From: Desulfobacca acetoxidans DSM 11109
GTDB taxonomy: Bacteria > Desulfobacterota > Desulfobaccia > Desulfobaccales > Desulfobaccaceae
DNA: 64,000 nucleotides
NCBI RefSeq assembly: GCF_000195295.1
Contig: NC_015388.1
Location: 2,976,001-3,040,000, forward strand
Reading direction: 5' to 3'
Shown: in pieces, positions 54,257 to 63,867 of the stretch
Numbering within the stretch: position 1 is the stretch's first letter
Layout: each line of letters begins with the position of its first letter
Position numbers and translations under genes: made by a program
The notes under the pieces: generated by a model
What the model saw: the letters and a program-made list of their open reading frames with translations, nothing else
Databases searched by the model: none
Told to the model about the DNA's origin: nothing

Positions 54257-55048
54257 TTGAATGGAAGCAACGGCGGCAATCATTCTGCCGCACCCTCGGA
54301 GCCGGTCATTGTCGTTGAGCATATGGCCTCTCGTTTTGGGGACAACCTCATCTTCCAAGACGTCAGTTTCCAGGTTAACCGGGGGGAGATCTTTGTCATT
54401 TTAGGAGGCAGCGGCTGTGGCAAAACCACCCTGCTGAAACATCTGATCGGCCTGTATCAGCCCGCGGCCGGCAGGGTAGTAGTCAACGGCATCGATATCG
54501 CTACCCCGAATCTGCAGCGACTGCGGCAGGTAAGAAAGAACGTCGGTATGCTCTTTCAGGCCGGAGCTTTGCTGGGTTCCTTGACCCTGGCGGAAAACGT
54601 GGCGCTGCCCTTGCAGGAATACACTGATCTCTCCGAAACCGAGATTGATCTGATTGTCAAGATGAAGCTGGCGTTGGTAAATCTTGCCGGTTATGAAAAT
54701 CATCTACCGGAGGAAATCTCGGGCGGCATGAAAAAGCGGGCCGGACTGGCACGGGCTATGGCCCTTGATCCGGCTATTCTTTTCTTTGATGAACCCTCCG
54801 CCGGATTGGACCCGATCACCGCAGTGGAACTTGACCTCTTAATTAAAAATCTTAACTCCGGCCTGGGAACCACCATGGTCATTGTAACTCACGAATTAGA
54901 GTCTATCTTTATGATTGCTCATCGAATTATTATGCTGGATAAAGCCGCCAAGGGGATTATCGCTGAAGGCGACCCGAGATATCTCAAAGACCATGCCACC
55001 GATCCCAAGGTGGTTAATTTCTTTAACCGCAAGCCGATGACTAGCTAA
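54257..55048 (+). CDS. mlaF: Lipid-transport ABC ATPase MlaF
   Basis: 263 residues from the TTG at 54257, with GGGAG about eight bases upstream; no better ATG exists before homology begins. Walker A LGGSGCGKTTLLKHL, Q-loop region GMLFQAGALLGSLTLAENV, signature ISGGMKKRAGLARAMALDP and Walker B ILFFDEPSAGLDP are typical of MlaF. It powers MlaE. The space before it holds two repeats, and mlaD follows 18 bases later. Confidence 0.93.
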   Translation: MNGSNGGNHSAAPSEPVIVVEHMASRFGDNLIFQDVSFQVNRGEIFVILGGSGCGKTTLLKHLIGLYQPAAGRVVVNGIDIATPNLQRLRQVRKNVGMLFQAGALLGSLTLAENVALPLQEYTDLSETEIDLIVKMKLALVNLAGYENHLPEEISGGMKKRAGLARAMALDPAILFFDEPSAGLDPITAVELDLLIKNLNSGLGTTMVIVTHELESIFMIAHRIIMLDKAAKGIIAEGDPRYLKDHATDPKVVNFFNRKPMTS

Positions 55049-55066
55049 AGGAAAGGGAAACCGCGC

Positions 55067-55975
55067 ATGGCCAGGAAGACTTCGAGTTTTCTGGTGGGGC
55101 TCTTTGTCATCATCGGGGTCGCCCTGACAGTATTCGCCATCATCTGGGTCGGCGTGACCGGTTATTTCCAACAAGGCGCTACCTATGTCACCTACGTGGA
55201 CGAATCGGTCCAGGGTCTGCAAAAGGATTCCGTCGTCAAGTTCCGCGGGGTTGATGTCGGTCGAGTAGAGCATATCCGCATTGCACCGGACAATAAACTC
55301 GTCGCCATCATCATGAAAATAAACCTGCCGGGAGACCTGACGGAGAACATAGTAGCCCAACTCACCAGTTCGGGCATCACCGGCATCATGTTTATAGACC
55401 TGGATTACCGGCGTCCCGGAGCACCCGACTTATCTCCTAAAATCGACTTCCCTTCGGAGTACCCGATCATCCCATCCAAGCCGTCGGAATATACCAGAAT
55501 CATCTCCGGCATCAATGACGTTATCAGTCGGTTGAACCAGATCGACATAGAGGGTATCTCCACTCAATTAAAAGATGCCATTCGGGAAATCACTCTCCTC
55601 CTTAAAGGCGATAAGGTTCAGTCAATCCTGGCAAAAACCGAGAAAACGGCGGCGAATCTGGAAGCCTTGACTGGCAAGGCCAACACCCTGGCAGGAGAAG
55701 TGAAACTCACTGAAGTGATCAGGGAGACTACCGCGACCATCAGCGAGGCCAGAAAATTCGTCGTTGACCTTAATCGCCAGCTCTATGATCTCAAACTCCC
55801 TGAAACTATGGGGAAAACCCGCAATCTGCTCCGGGAGGCCCAAGCCATCGGCGAAAATCTTCACCGCACTACCGAGTCTTTGGAGATGTTCGCCGATAGG
55901 ATCTATGAACGCCCGCCGGATCTGTTATTCGGCAAGCCACCGACACCGCGCTGGAATGAAAAGACGGCTCGATAA
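55067..55975 (+). CDS. mlaD: MCE-family lipid-binding protein MlaD
   Basis: 302 residues with AAAGGAAAGGG upstream of the ATG. An N-terminal helix (about 9-30) anchors the protein in the inner membrane. The MCE domain (about 37-115, VTYVDESVQGLQKDSVVKFRG) binds lipid, and a long helical tail (about 140-280) may span the periplasm or build a hexameric tunnel. It works with MlaE and MlaF in phospholipid transport between the membranes. Confidence 0.92.
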   Translation: MARKTSSFLVGLFVIIGVALTVFAIIWVGVTGYFQQGATYVTYVDESVQGLQKDSVVKFRGVDVGRVEHIRIAPDNKLVAIIMKINLPGDLTENIVAQLTSSGITGIMFIDLDYRRPGAPDLSPKIDFPSEYPIIPSKPSEYTRIISGINDVISRLNQIDIEGISTQLKDAIREITLLLKGDKVQSILAKTEKTAANLEALTGKANTLAGEVKLTEVIRETTATISEARKFVVDLNRQLYDLKLPETMGKTRNLLREAQAIGENLHRTTESLEMFADRIYERPPDLLFGKPPTPRWNEKTAR

Positions 55976-55999
55976 CCCATTAGACCAAGGAAGCGACAG

Positions 56000-56650
56000 G
56001 TGCAACGAATCAGCAATTTATTTAATCGCCAGCTTGCCGCCGCAACGGCAGCCGTTATCATGATGACTCTGACTGCGATCGGCTGCGGCAAACCACCGGT
56101 GACGCTCAATCGCTACCTCCTGGAATATCCCTCCCCGGTTTCGGGTAGCAGACCAACCCTGCCGGACAGCATCCGGGTGGAGCTCTTCGCTGCGGTTCAA
56201 AGCCTCACCACCACTGCCATGATCTACCGTCCCAAACCTTATGAGGCCAGCTCCTATGCCTACAATCGCTGGCAGGTAAGCCCCAGTCATCTGGTCACCG
56301 ATTATCTGCTGCGCGATCTGAGGAATTCAGGTCTCTTTCAGGGGGTCTTCGGCTATCAGCAATCCGGGGGGGTCAGTCGCTTTAAGCTCGAGGGCGCGGT
56401 CCAGGAATTTGCCGAAGTCGATGCCCCGGACGGCTGGAAGGCGGTCTTGGCCATTTCCATCAATCTATTGGATACCAATCAGGAGGAAATCACCCGGCGG
56501 GTAATCATGCAGCAGAATTATTGCTCGGAAGAGAGTATGCCGGACCAGACCCCGCTAGGTCTGGCGGGAGGTATGAGCCGGGCCATGGAACGCATTTCAG
56601 CCCAGGTGATCGCTGATGTTTACCAGGCCGCGAGCCGAGCCGGCCGGTAA
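56000..56650 (+). CDS. ABC-transport auxiliary lipoprotein (PqiC/YmbA-like)
   Basis: 216 residues from a GTG at 56000 with AAGGA upstream. A signal peptide ends in TAIGC, with the lipid-modified Cys near residue 29. The domain (RYLLEYPSP at its start, SIRVELFAAVQSL, MIYRPKPYEASSYAYNRWQV, DYLLRDLRNSGLFQGVFG) matches the ABC_trans_aux family linked to MCE transporters. It probably docks the transporter to the outer membrane. It ends the mla operon. Confidence 0.88.
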   Translation: MQRISNLFNRQLAAATAAVIMMTLTAIGCGKPPVTLNRYLLEYPSPVSGSRPTLPDSIRVELFAAVQSLTTTAMIYRPKPYEASSYAYNRWQVSPSHLVTDYLLRDLRNSGLFQGVFGYQQSGGVSRFKLEGAVQEFAEVDAPDGWKAVLAISINLLDTNQEEITRRVIMQQNYCSEESMPDQTPLGLAGGMSRAMERISAQVIADVYQAASRAGR

Positions 56651-56912
56651 AGACGCAGGTAATGAGGTTTCCGGCCTGGAATCATGAATCATCAGTGGCA
56701 GGGTCTTCCTAACTGCGTTGTGGTTATTGCTCATGCCGCATTCACCTCAGAGAGGTGGTTAACAGACCGCCAGGCAGAATTCCTTGAATCGGTTTACGGA
56801 TAATAGATCAGGCTTCCAACCCAAATAATTTCTTGATGGCCCCACACTTCCAGGTCTGGCGAGATAAATCCGGGTCAGACCTGGAGGTCTTCCTACCAGG
56901 TCTTGCACCGGT

Positions 56913-57980
56913 TTATATGCTCCGAGTAAAACCGCTGAAACGGTAGAGGTCGCTCATCAGTTCTTCATGTTCCTGCTTGAGCTTTTGGTACATACGGGCG
57001 TTTTCCAGTGCCAGGGCCGCCTGTTCCGCCAGCGAGGTCATGAACATGATCTCCTCTTCGGAGAAGCTTCGGGGTTCGCTGGTATAAAGACGAAGGACGC
57101 CAACGACATTTCCCTTCAGTGCAATGGGGATGGAAATAATAGACTTGATGCCTTCTTCAGCCGCGGCCTGGGGATAGTTGGCCCGGGGATCGGAGGCCAC
57201 ATCATACATGATCACGGCCTTGCCGGTCATGGCTTCGGTGATGGACTGATCCGTTTCCACCGGCCCCTTGTTGATATAACGATCACTTAACCCGAAGTGG
57301 GCCACCAGGGCCATCTGTTTGCGCTTTTCATCCAGCAGGCGGACGGCCGCAGCCTTGATATCGAGGGCGTTGGTGGCGGTCTTGACCATCAGAGAGAGGA
57401 CTTTCTGCACTTCCAGGGAGGAATTAATTGCCTTGACGACCTGTTGCAATCCTTTTAAAAATTCCAGTTCTTTTAATTTCGACTCATACATCTCAGCATT
57501 AATCAGGGCCTGGCCGCCGAGTTCGGCCACGGCGCCGGCGAAGTCAATCTCATCCATCAGAAATTCCCGAGGTTCGGCGGTGAGCATCCGCATGACGCCG
57601 ATGACCTTGCCCTTTACCAAAATGGGGATGGCCACGAGCGTAGCAATACCCTCCTCTTTGGCCTCCAGGGGATATTGGATGCGCGGATCGGTGGTCGCGT
57701 CATAGATTGCCACCGGACGGCCGCTCAAGGCTTCGGAGATGCTTTTGTCCATGTCTACCCGGCCTTTGTGCAGATACTTCTCACTCAAACCGAAGGACGC
57801 CACCAGTTCCAGGGTGCTGGTTTTCGGGTCCACCATGCGGATGGTGCAACCCTTCAGATTCATCACCTCCGTCACTTTGCGGACGACGAGGTTTAATATC
57901 TCCCTCACCGACAGGGTGGAACTGATAGCCTTGCTGATCTCCTGAAAGCTGATGAGATACATTCTTTCTTTGCTGCTCAT
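56913..57980 (-). CDS. Double GAF-domain protein
   Basis: 355 residues made of two GAF domains (about 12-155 and 180-325) that are similar to each other, indicating internal duplication: AIYDATTDPRIQYPLEAKEE and MYDVASDPRANYPQAAAEE, VAIPILVKGKVIGVMRM and ISIPIALKGNVVGVLRL. A short helical tail follows. GAF domains bind small molecules or haem; no output domain is present, so it needs a partner. It is encoded downstream of enolase on the same strand, 181 bases away. Confidence 0.85.
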   Translation of the reverse strand: MSSKERMYLISFQEISKAISSTLSVREILNLVVRKVTEVMNLKGCTIRMVDPKTSTLELVASFGLSEKYLHKGRVDMDKSISEALSGRPVAIYDATTDPRIQYPLEAKEEGIATLVAIPILVKGKVIGVMRMLTAEPREFLMDEIDFAGAVAELGGQALINAEMYESKLKELEFLKGLQQVVKAINSSLEVQKVLSLMVKTATNALDIKAAAVRLLDEKRKQMALVAHFGLSDRYINKGPVETDQSITEAMTGKAVIMYDVASDPRANYPQAAAEEGIKSIISIPIALKGNVVGVLRLYTSEPRSFSEEEIMFMTSLAEQAALALENARMYQKLKQEHEELMSDLYRFSGFTRSI

Positions 57981-58161
57981 ATCTTCAACTCCTTAAAATT
58001 AAGGATTTTTCCCAATCATGGCAGAAAGCCGGGTTCTTGTCAAAGGTTAAAACCGACAACGGCAGCTTTTCTGCCATCCTTGGGAACTTTGCGGCAACTT
58101 CCCCGGGATTGGAAGAAGTTTAACAGAATTGCACAGGTTATTCAACTACCGCAACTTATGA

Positions 58162-59442
58162 TTACTGCTTTCCAAAGGGATTTTGGAACAGCGCCACCTG
58201 GCCCAACTCCGCTTCGATCTCCAGGAGTCGATTATACTTGGCAATGCGTTCGCTGCGGCAGACCGAACCGGTTTTAATCTGGCCACCGCCCATGGCCACG
58301 GCAAAATCAGCTAGGAAGGTGTCTTCCGTCTCACCGGAGCGGTGGGAGATGACAAAGGCCCACCCTGCCTGCCGGCATAGTTGAATTGCCTCTATCGTCT
58401 CGGTCACACTGCCGATCTGATTGAGTTTGATCAGGACGGCATTGCTGGCCTTCTCGGCAATGCCACGGCGGATGTAGTGCGGGTTGGTGACATAGAGATC
58501 ATCTCCTACGATCTGGAGCCGATCTCCCAGGAGCGCCGTTTTTTTCTCGAATCCCGGCCAATCGTTTTCGGCCAGGCCGTCTTCGACCGAGACAATCGGA
58601 TAGCGCCGCACCCACTCTTCGTAAAGCGCAACCATCTCGTCGGTGGATTTCTTCCCCTGACCGGATTTGGACAGATTATAGGTGCCAGCTTCAAAGAAAG
58701 AACTGGCCGCCGGGTCCAAAGCCAGGGCAATGTCCTGCCCCGGGCGATATCCGGCAGCCTCAATGGCTTCGAGGATCACCTCACAGGCCTCTTCATTGCT
58801 CTTGAGGTTGGGAGCAAAACCGCCTTCATCACCGACATTGGTATTGTAGCCTTTTTTCTTCAGGATATTCTTTAAGGTGTGAAACACTTCGGCGCAGTAG
58901 CGCAGGCCCTCGGCAAAACAGGCGGCGCCCAAAGGCATGATCATAAATTCCTGAAAATCGACGCTGTTGTCGGCATGCTTGCCGCCGTTCAAGATATTCA
59001 TCATCGGCATGGGCAAGCGAAACTCTCCCGGTCCTCCCAGATAGGCATATAAAGGGAGATTAGCGTTCAAGGCCGCGGCCCGGGCGACTGCCTGCGAAAC
59101 GCCCAGAATGGCGTTGGCCCCCAACCTGCCTTTATTAGGCGTCCCATCAAGTTCAAGCATCAGCCGGTCGATCTCGGCCTGACAGATGGGGTCCCGGCCG
59201 ATGACCTCGGGAGCAATCAGCATATTAACGTGGTTGACTGCTTGCAGCACCCCTTTGCCGCCATAGCGCCGGGGATCCCCGTCTCGCAATTCCACCGCCT
59301 CATTTTCTCCCGTAGAAGCACCGGACGGCACCGAGGCCGAAGCCATGATGCCATTTTCCAACCCGACAAAGACCCGCAGGGTTGGGTTTCCACGTGAATC
59401 CAAAATCTCCATAGCCTTGACCGAACGAATGCTGCGGTTCAT
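58162..59442 (-). CDS. eno: Enolase
   Basis: 426 residues, normal length. Enolase interconverts 2-phosphoglycerate and phosphoenolpyruvate with Mg2+. N-terminal [20 protein letters not shown], metal-binding region [11 protein letters not shown] and VGDDLYVTN, catalytic Lys region [17 protein letters not shown], and [20 protein letters not shown] are all conserved. Fluoride inhibits the enzyme. It stands 110 bases downstream of the MFS gene on the same strand, last but one in the run that begins with crcB. Confidence 0.97.
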   Translation of the reverse strand: MNRSIRSVKAMEILDSRGNPTLRVFVGLENGIMASASVPSGASTGENEAVELRDGDPRRYGGKGVLQAVNHVNMLIAPEVIGRDPICQAEIDRLMLELDGTPNKGRLGANAILGVSQAVARAAALNANLPLYAYLGGPGEFRLPMPMMNILNGGKHADNSVDFQEFMIMPLGAACFAEGLRYCAEVFHTLKNILKKKGYNTNVGDEGGFAPNLKSNEEACEVILEAIEAAGYRPGQDIALALDPAASSFFEAGTYNLSKSGQGKKSTDEMVALYEEWVRRYPIVSVEDGLAENDWPGFEKKTALLGDRLQIVGDDLYVTNPHYIRRGIAEKASNAVLIKLNQIGSVTETIEAIQLCRQAGWAFVISHRSGETEDTFLADFAVAMGGGQIKTGSVCRSERIAKYNRLLEIEAELGQVALFQNPFGKQ

Positions 59443-59552
59443 ATGCTCTGTCCTTTCCGTAGTATGATTGAAATCGGTTATTAACTATAGCAATTTCTTC
59501 AGGCTTAAGAAACGGAGATTATGCTGATTTTCCTAAAGCCGGAATTCGTCCG

Positions 59553-60764
59553 CTAATATTTGATCACGCAAAATTTTTTGGCCACCAGGATGAAAATCGG
59601 TAAAGCCAGCAACTGGCTTGCCACTGAAAAAATGATGAGGTATATTAGGAAATTATTATACAATAGGCCCATGAGCAGGCTGCCCAAAAACCAGAACAGC
59701 CCATAGCCGGTCTGAAAAATGCCATAGGCCGAGGCCCGGCGCGGGGACGGCACCATATCGGCGATGGCGGCCCGCATCACGGACTCCTGGGCACCCATGC
59801 CGATGCCCCACAGCACCATGCCGGTCATGGCCCCGAAAAATCCGCCTAAGAAGACCAATGGCGCAAAAAAAGCGGACAGCAACGTGGCTCCCACCATTAC
59901 CATAATCCCGAGGTGGTCATATATATACCCCAGGATCAGCGCGGCAACAGCGTCAGTGCCCATGGCCACGGCATAGGCCAAGGGAATCCAGGTATCGGTC
60001 ATAACCGCTTCTTTTTTGAAATGATAGGCCACCAGCGGAAAATCCGCATAGCCGGCCCCGATCAGAGCTACCGCGGCGATATACAACCAAAATGGGCGAG
60101 ATAAACCTGTTGATTCCACCTTAAGCACCTTTACTTCTAACTGGTGCGGCTGGGGATAGAGGTAGCGCCCGGTTAACAGCACCAACAGAGCTAATATCGC
60201 TGGAATCAGTAGAATGGCATAGCCGCTGGCGTAACCGCCTTTGACCTGAAAAAATAAAACTATGGCGACGATAAGGGGGCCAAAAATTGCCCCCAGTTGA
60301 TCCATGGCTTCATGCAACCCAAAGCCCCAGCCCCGGCCCATGGTAGAGGCGGCATGGGACAGCATGGCATCCCGGGCCGGGTTGCGGATGGCCTTGCCTA
60401 ACCGTTCGGTCAACATGAGCGCCGCGGCGATTTCCCAGCGCCCGGCCAAGGCCAGCAACGGCACGGCAAAAAGATTGAGGGCATAGCCCACCAAGGTGAT
60501 GGTCCAATAGCGCTTGGTCTGGTCAGTCAGGTAGCCAGAGAGCAGGCGCAGGGCATAGCCGATGAGTTCTCCCAACCCGGCCACGGTGGCTACTACCGTG
60601 GCGCCCGCCCCCAGTAAGGCCAGAAAAGGCCCATTGATGCTCCGGGCCCCTTCATAGGTCATATCGCTCAGGAGGCTCACTACTCCAAGCAGGATGACGA
60701 ATTTCAGCGCCGAGGGTTGGGTAATATCCCTTGATGTTGATTCAGGTTGGTTTTCCTGCGGCAT
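59553..60764 (-). CDS. MFS transporter
   Basis: 403 residues, about twelve hydrophobic helices. The MFS loop motif is weak, but ARSINGPFLALLGAGATVVA, GKAIRNPARDAMLSHAAS and GWGFGLHEAMDQLGAIFGP fit a group of MFS exporters. The substrate is not evident. It lies between uspA and enolase in the minus-strand run. A role in anion or fluoride resistance is inferred from context only. Confidence 0.8.
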   Translation of the reverse strand: MPQENQPESTSRDITQPSALKFVILLGVVSLLSDMTYEGARSINGPFLALLGAGATVVATVAGLGELIGYALRLLSGYLTDQTKRYWTITLVGYALNLFAVPLLALAGRWEIAAALMLTERLGKAIRNPARDAMLSHAASTMGRGWGFGLHEAMDQLGAIFGPLIVAIVLFFQVKGGYASGYAILLIPAILALLVLLTGRYLYPQPHQLEVKVLKVESTGLSRPFWLYIAAVALIGAGYADFPLVAYHFKKEAVMTDTWIPLAYAVAMGTDAVAALILGYIYDHLGIMVMVGATLLSAFFAPLVFLGGFFGAMTGMVLWGIGMGAQESVMRAAIADMVPSPRRASAYGIFQTGYGLFWFLGSLLMGLLYNNFLIYLIIFSVASQLLALPIFILVAKKFCVIKY

Positions 60765-60787
60765 ATTGTCGTTGCCTGTCCCTTTTC

Positions 60788-61216
60788 TTATCGGACAATA
60801 AGAACGCTGCAGGGAGCATGACGGCTGACTTTTTCGGCCGTGGTGCCCAGGAAGGCCGCCCAGACCCCGGAAACGCCCCTGTGCCCCATCAGGATCAGGT
60901 CATGTTGCCCCTCTTTGGCTATTTCGACGATGGTACGGGCCGGATGGCCGAAAGGCCGCAAGACCTTGATTTCTATGCCAGCCTCCTGGGCTCTGGCCCG
61001 CACCTGCTCCACGATCTTTCCATAATGCGCATCCACCACTTCTTTCTCTTCCTGGACTTCATCAATGGTGCCCCCGTACCGCGGCAACTTTTCCTGGACA
61101 GTGACGGCCCAAAGCTCCGCTTGATGGATTTTAACAAGATTAATGCCTGTCTCCAGGGCTTTCTTGGCCCCCTCCGACCCGTCGTAGGCCAATAAGATTT
61201 TCTGAAACATCTTCAC
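60788..61216 (-). CDS. Universal stress protein (UspA family)
   Basis: 142 residues, one Usp domain starting with FQKILLAYDGSEGAKKALETG. The ATP loop GHRGVSGVWAAFLGT fits G-2x-G-9x-G[ST], so it should bind ATP. It ends in STAEKV-type TTAEKVSRHAPCSVLIV. It lies between the antiporter and the MFS gene, 23 bases from the latter. Confidence 0.93.
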   Translation of the reverse strand: MKMFQKILLAYDGSEGAKKALETGINLVKIHQAELWAVTVQEKLPRYGGTIDEVQEEKEVVDAHYGKIVEQVRARAQEAGIEIKVLRPFGHPARTIVEIAKEGQHDLILMGHRGVSGVWAAFLGTTAEKVSRHAPCSVLIVR

Positions 61217-61314
61217 CTCCCGAAGTTGTTTCCCCTAAATATATTTATCTGGAAAGATCGAGTGTCTCTTGGTTCGATGCTTAGCCCAAACCTTTATGGA
61301 TACGGCCTACATGA

Positions 61315-62496
61315 CTATATTTCCTCTGGATAATGCAAAAAATGATCTGATGTCCCAAAAACTATCGGTTCATAAGGCACGGTGGTTTTAGGCTGGAACC
61401 AGGTTTGGGCGATAAATGTGGGTACCACCGCCGAGGCGATGACGACGGTCACCAGAACCGAATACTGCGCCTGGTTGATAATGCCATTAGTCAGACCATA
61501 CAAGGCCGAAATGCTGCCGAAAGTTAGGCCGGTGGCCATTAACAGGGTGCAATAGTTGCCTTCCCGTTTGCCCATCCGGTAGAACCGAGTTAAAGGCCAT
61601 ACACCGACTATTTTGGTAACCATTTTGACCATGAACAGCAGTGCGATCAGACCTAATGAGGCGGCCAGAGCCGGAAGTGAAATCAGGGCCCCCGCCTTAA
61701 TAAAAAAGAAAGGGGTGAGTAAGGTGAACGTAATTGTGCGCATGCGTTGGATCAATATTTTATCCTGGACAAAGACGCCGGCCACGACCAGACCAAAGAG
61801 GTAAGCCGGCAGCACTGCCTCACTACTGGCTGTGACAGCCAAGGCGCCTAGAAAACAAAGGACCAGGAAAATAAATTTGACCTCGGGTTCACTGACCCGC
61901 CCCCCGTATTTTTTAAACATCCAGCGGCTTAGGCGGGGCAGGACCCAAAGTGCCAGGCCGGTTACAACTACAAACACGAGCATCCAACGGTTATATGTGG
62001 CGAAGAGCACCCCCAGGGCAAGTACCGTTCCCAGGTCAGTGACAAAGCAGGCGGCCAGGATAAGCTTGCCTATATCAACTTCATTAAGCCGAGTTTCGAT
62101 CATCACGGCGTAGACGACGGCCACCGAAGTGGTGGACAGGGCGACGCCAGCGATCTGCGCCGCCCGCAGGTCCCAGCCATTGACAAAATAAGTAAAGGCC
62201 ATGGCTCCCAGGAACGGCGCCAAAAAGGATATGCCACCGATAACCAGGCTGGGTTTGAGATGTTTGCGAAAAGAGACGGGGTCGATCTCGGCCCCGGCCA
62301 GAAAGGTGAGCATCATGGAGCCGAAGGCGGCTAACACATCGATCCAGGGGACGGTATGGAAACCCAAAAAATTACCACCAACCATCCCTAAAAAAATCTC
62401 CACTAGGGCCACGGAAACCCCGGTGCGGATGGAGATAAGGCTGGCCAGTAAAGCCAGGCCGATCCAACTTGCTGCCGTGAACCAGACATGTTCCAC
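61315..62496 (-). CDS. CPA2-type cation:proton antiporter
   Basis: 393 residues with eleven to thirteen helices. The CPA2 core shows LVEIFLGMVGGNFLG, GSMMLTFLAGAEIDP and AGVALSTTSVAVVYAVM, typical of Kef/NapA-type exchangers. The C-terminal TrkA-N domain of Kef proteins is missing, so it is not gated by nucleotides in the usual way. In this setting it may export protons or alkali ions during fluoride or acid stress; this is inferred from context. Confidence 0.9.
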   Translation of the reverse strand: MEHVWFTAASWIGLALLASLISIRTGVSVALVEIFLGMVGGNFLGFHTVPWIDVLAAFGSMMLTFLAGAEIDPVSFRKHLKPSLVIGGISFLAPFLGAMAFTYFVNGWDLRAAQIAGVALSTTSVAVVYAVMIETRLNEVDIGKLILAACFVTDLGTVLALGVLFATYNRWMLVFVVVTGLALWVLPRLSRWMFKKYGGRVSEPEVKFIFLVLCFLGALAVTASSEAVLPAYLFGLVVAGVFVQDKILIQRMRTITFTLLTPFFFIKAGALISLPALAASLGLIALLFMVKMVTKIVGVWPLTRFYRMGKREGNYCTLLMATGLTFGSISALYGLTNGIINQAQYSVLVTVVIASAVVPTFIAQTWFQPKTTVPYEPIVFGTSDHFLHYPEEI

Positions 62497-62574
62497 GGTA
62501 AGCTCCCCCCCCTTGATATACAGTTTCAGAGCAAGTTCCCGTTTTATTTTCTAACGATTCGTTTTATCCAGGCG

Positions 62575-63855
62575 TTAAGAAGAGGCAAAACCGGTGCGCA
62601 ACAGGGCCTCCCGGCTGACCATGCCTTTAAATTTTCCCTGGGCATCGAGAACCGGCAGCCGTTTAATGCAATTTTCCAACATCAGCCGGATGGCTTCATT
62701 AATTGGAGCATCTTCCTCAATGGTGATAATATGGGTATTCATAACTTCGGAGGCAGTTTTCACCTCCAGGTGCCGCTGGAGGTGCTTATGCCGACGTCTC
62801 CGCTCGGTAAAAGGCAGTTTGCTGACAAAGTAATCCCAGATCCCGGGATGCCTGTCGGCAAAGGCCACCAGCAGATCGCGATCCGAAATCAATCCCAGGA
62901 AATTGCCTTGCTGGTCTACGACACAAACCCGCTGTATATCCCCGCAGTCGATCAAGCGAATCACCTCCTCCACCGGTGTCTCAGGAAGAACCGTAGTAGT
63001 TTCACGACGCATGATGTCCGAAACAAAGCGCAGGTTCTCCACGTTGATTTTCTGTTTCTGAAAGGTCTGCCAATCCGGGCACTCCCGTAGGATGCTATGA
63101 AATATATCCACCCGTGAGAGGTTGCCCACGAGCTTCCCTTCGGCATCAACTACTGGTAGACGCTTCACCTTTTTTTCCAGCATGAGATTCACGGCCTCGG
63201 TAACCCTTTGCTCCTGCCCTATGGTCACCGCCGGTTTGGTCATAATTTCTCTGGCCTGTCTCGAACCCAGAGCCTCCAGTACCGCATCCACTTTTTCGTC
63301 GGCTGATTCGGATAGCAATCCCAACCGCATCGGCATCCCTGCTTTGTAGATTAGATCGGTCTGGGAGATGACGCCTACCGGATGTTTCTCTGCGTCCACC
63401 ACCGGAAGGCCGGTAAAGGTGGAGGAGAGCAGCAGGCGTGTCACTTCGGCCAGCGAAGTCTCCAGATTGACCTTTCTCGGCTGTAAAGTCATCAGTTCCC
63501 GCACCTGGGTCTGCCTGGGAATGAGCAGACCCCGAGTCCTATGGGAGATTACTTGCACATCCTGAACCACCACAATACCGTCAGTGACCATCTCCTGCAT
63601 TTTGATCAGAATATTCTCAGCTCCACTTAACGGGGCGATAATCGTAATCTGCACCGGCATGTTGTAGGACAGAACCTCAATACTGCGGGTGGCGATCTCG
63701 CCGCTTTCGTAAGAACCCTCAATCCCTCCGGTTACCATAGTGCGCGCTGCGATTTTCAGGTCGTGGACATACTGCACAATGGCCTTATAAAGAGGCTCCC
63801 CCCGCCAGCGGGCTTCTTCATCAGTAAAGATTTCAATGAGCTTATAGTGCTGCAT
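62575..63855 (-). CDS. DUF190 and four-CBS-domain protein
   Basis: 426 residues. An N-terminal DUF190 domain (about 1-107, MVTGGIEGSYESGEIATRSI, PIIAPLSGAE-type) has a ferredoxin-like fold related to PII proteins. Four CBS motifs follow (about 118-168, 202-252, 279-330, 369-418), likely forming two Bateman modules that bind adenine nucleotides. DUF190 proteins are regular neighbours of the fluoride channel gene crcB, as here, 12 bases upstream. It is a probable regulator of ion export. Confidence 0.88.
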   Translation of the reverse strand: MQHYKLIEIFTDEEARWRGEPLYKAIVQYVHDLKIAARTMVTGGIEGSYESGEIATRSIEVLSYNMPVQITIIAPLSGAENILIKMQEMVTDGIVVVQDVQVISHRTRGLLIPRQTQVRELMTLQPRKVNLETSLAEVTRLLLSSTFTGLPVVDAEKHPVGVISQTDLIYKAGMPMRLGLLSESADEKVDAVLEALGSRQAREIMTKPAVTIGQEQRVTEAVNLMLEKKVKRLPVVDAEGKLVGNLSRVDIFHSILRECPDWQTFQKQKINVENLRFVSDIMRRETTTVLPETPVEEVIRLIDCGDIQRVCVVDQQGNFLGLISDRDLLVAFADRHPGIWDYFVSKLPFTERRRRHKHLQRHLEVKTASEVMNTHIITIEEDAPINEAIRLMLENCIKRLPVLDAQGKFKGMVSREALLRTGFASS

Positions 63856-63867
63856 ACATGGACTCCG

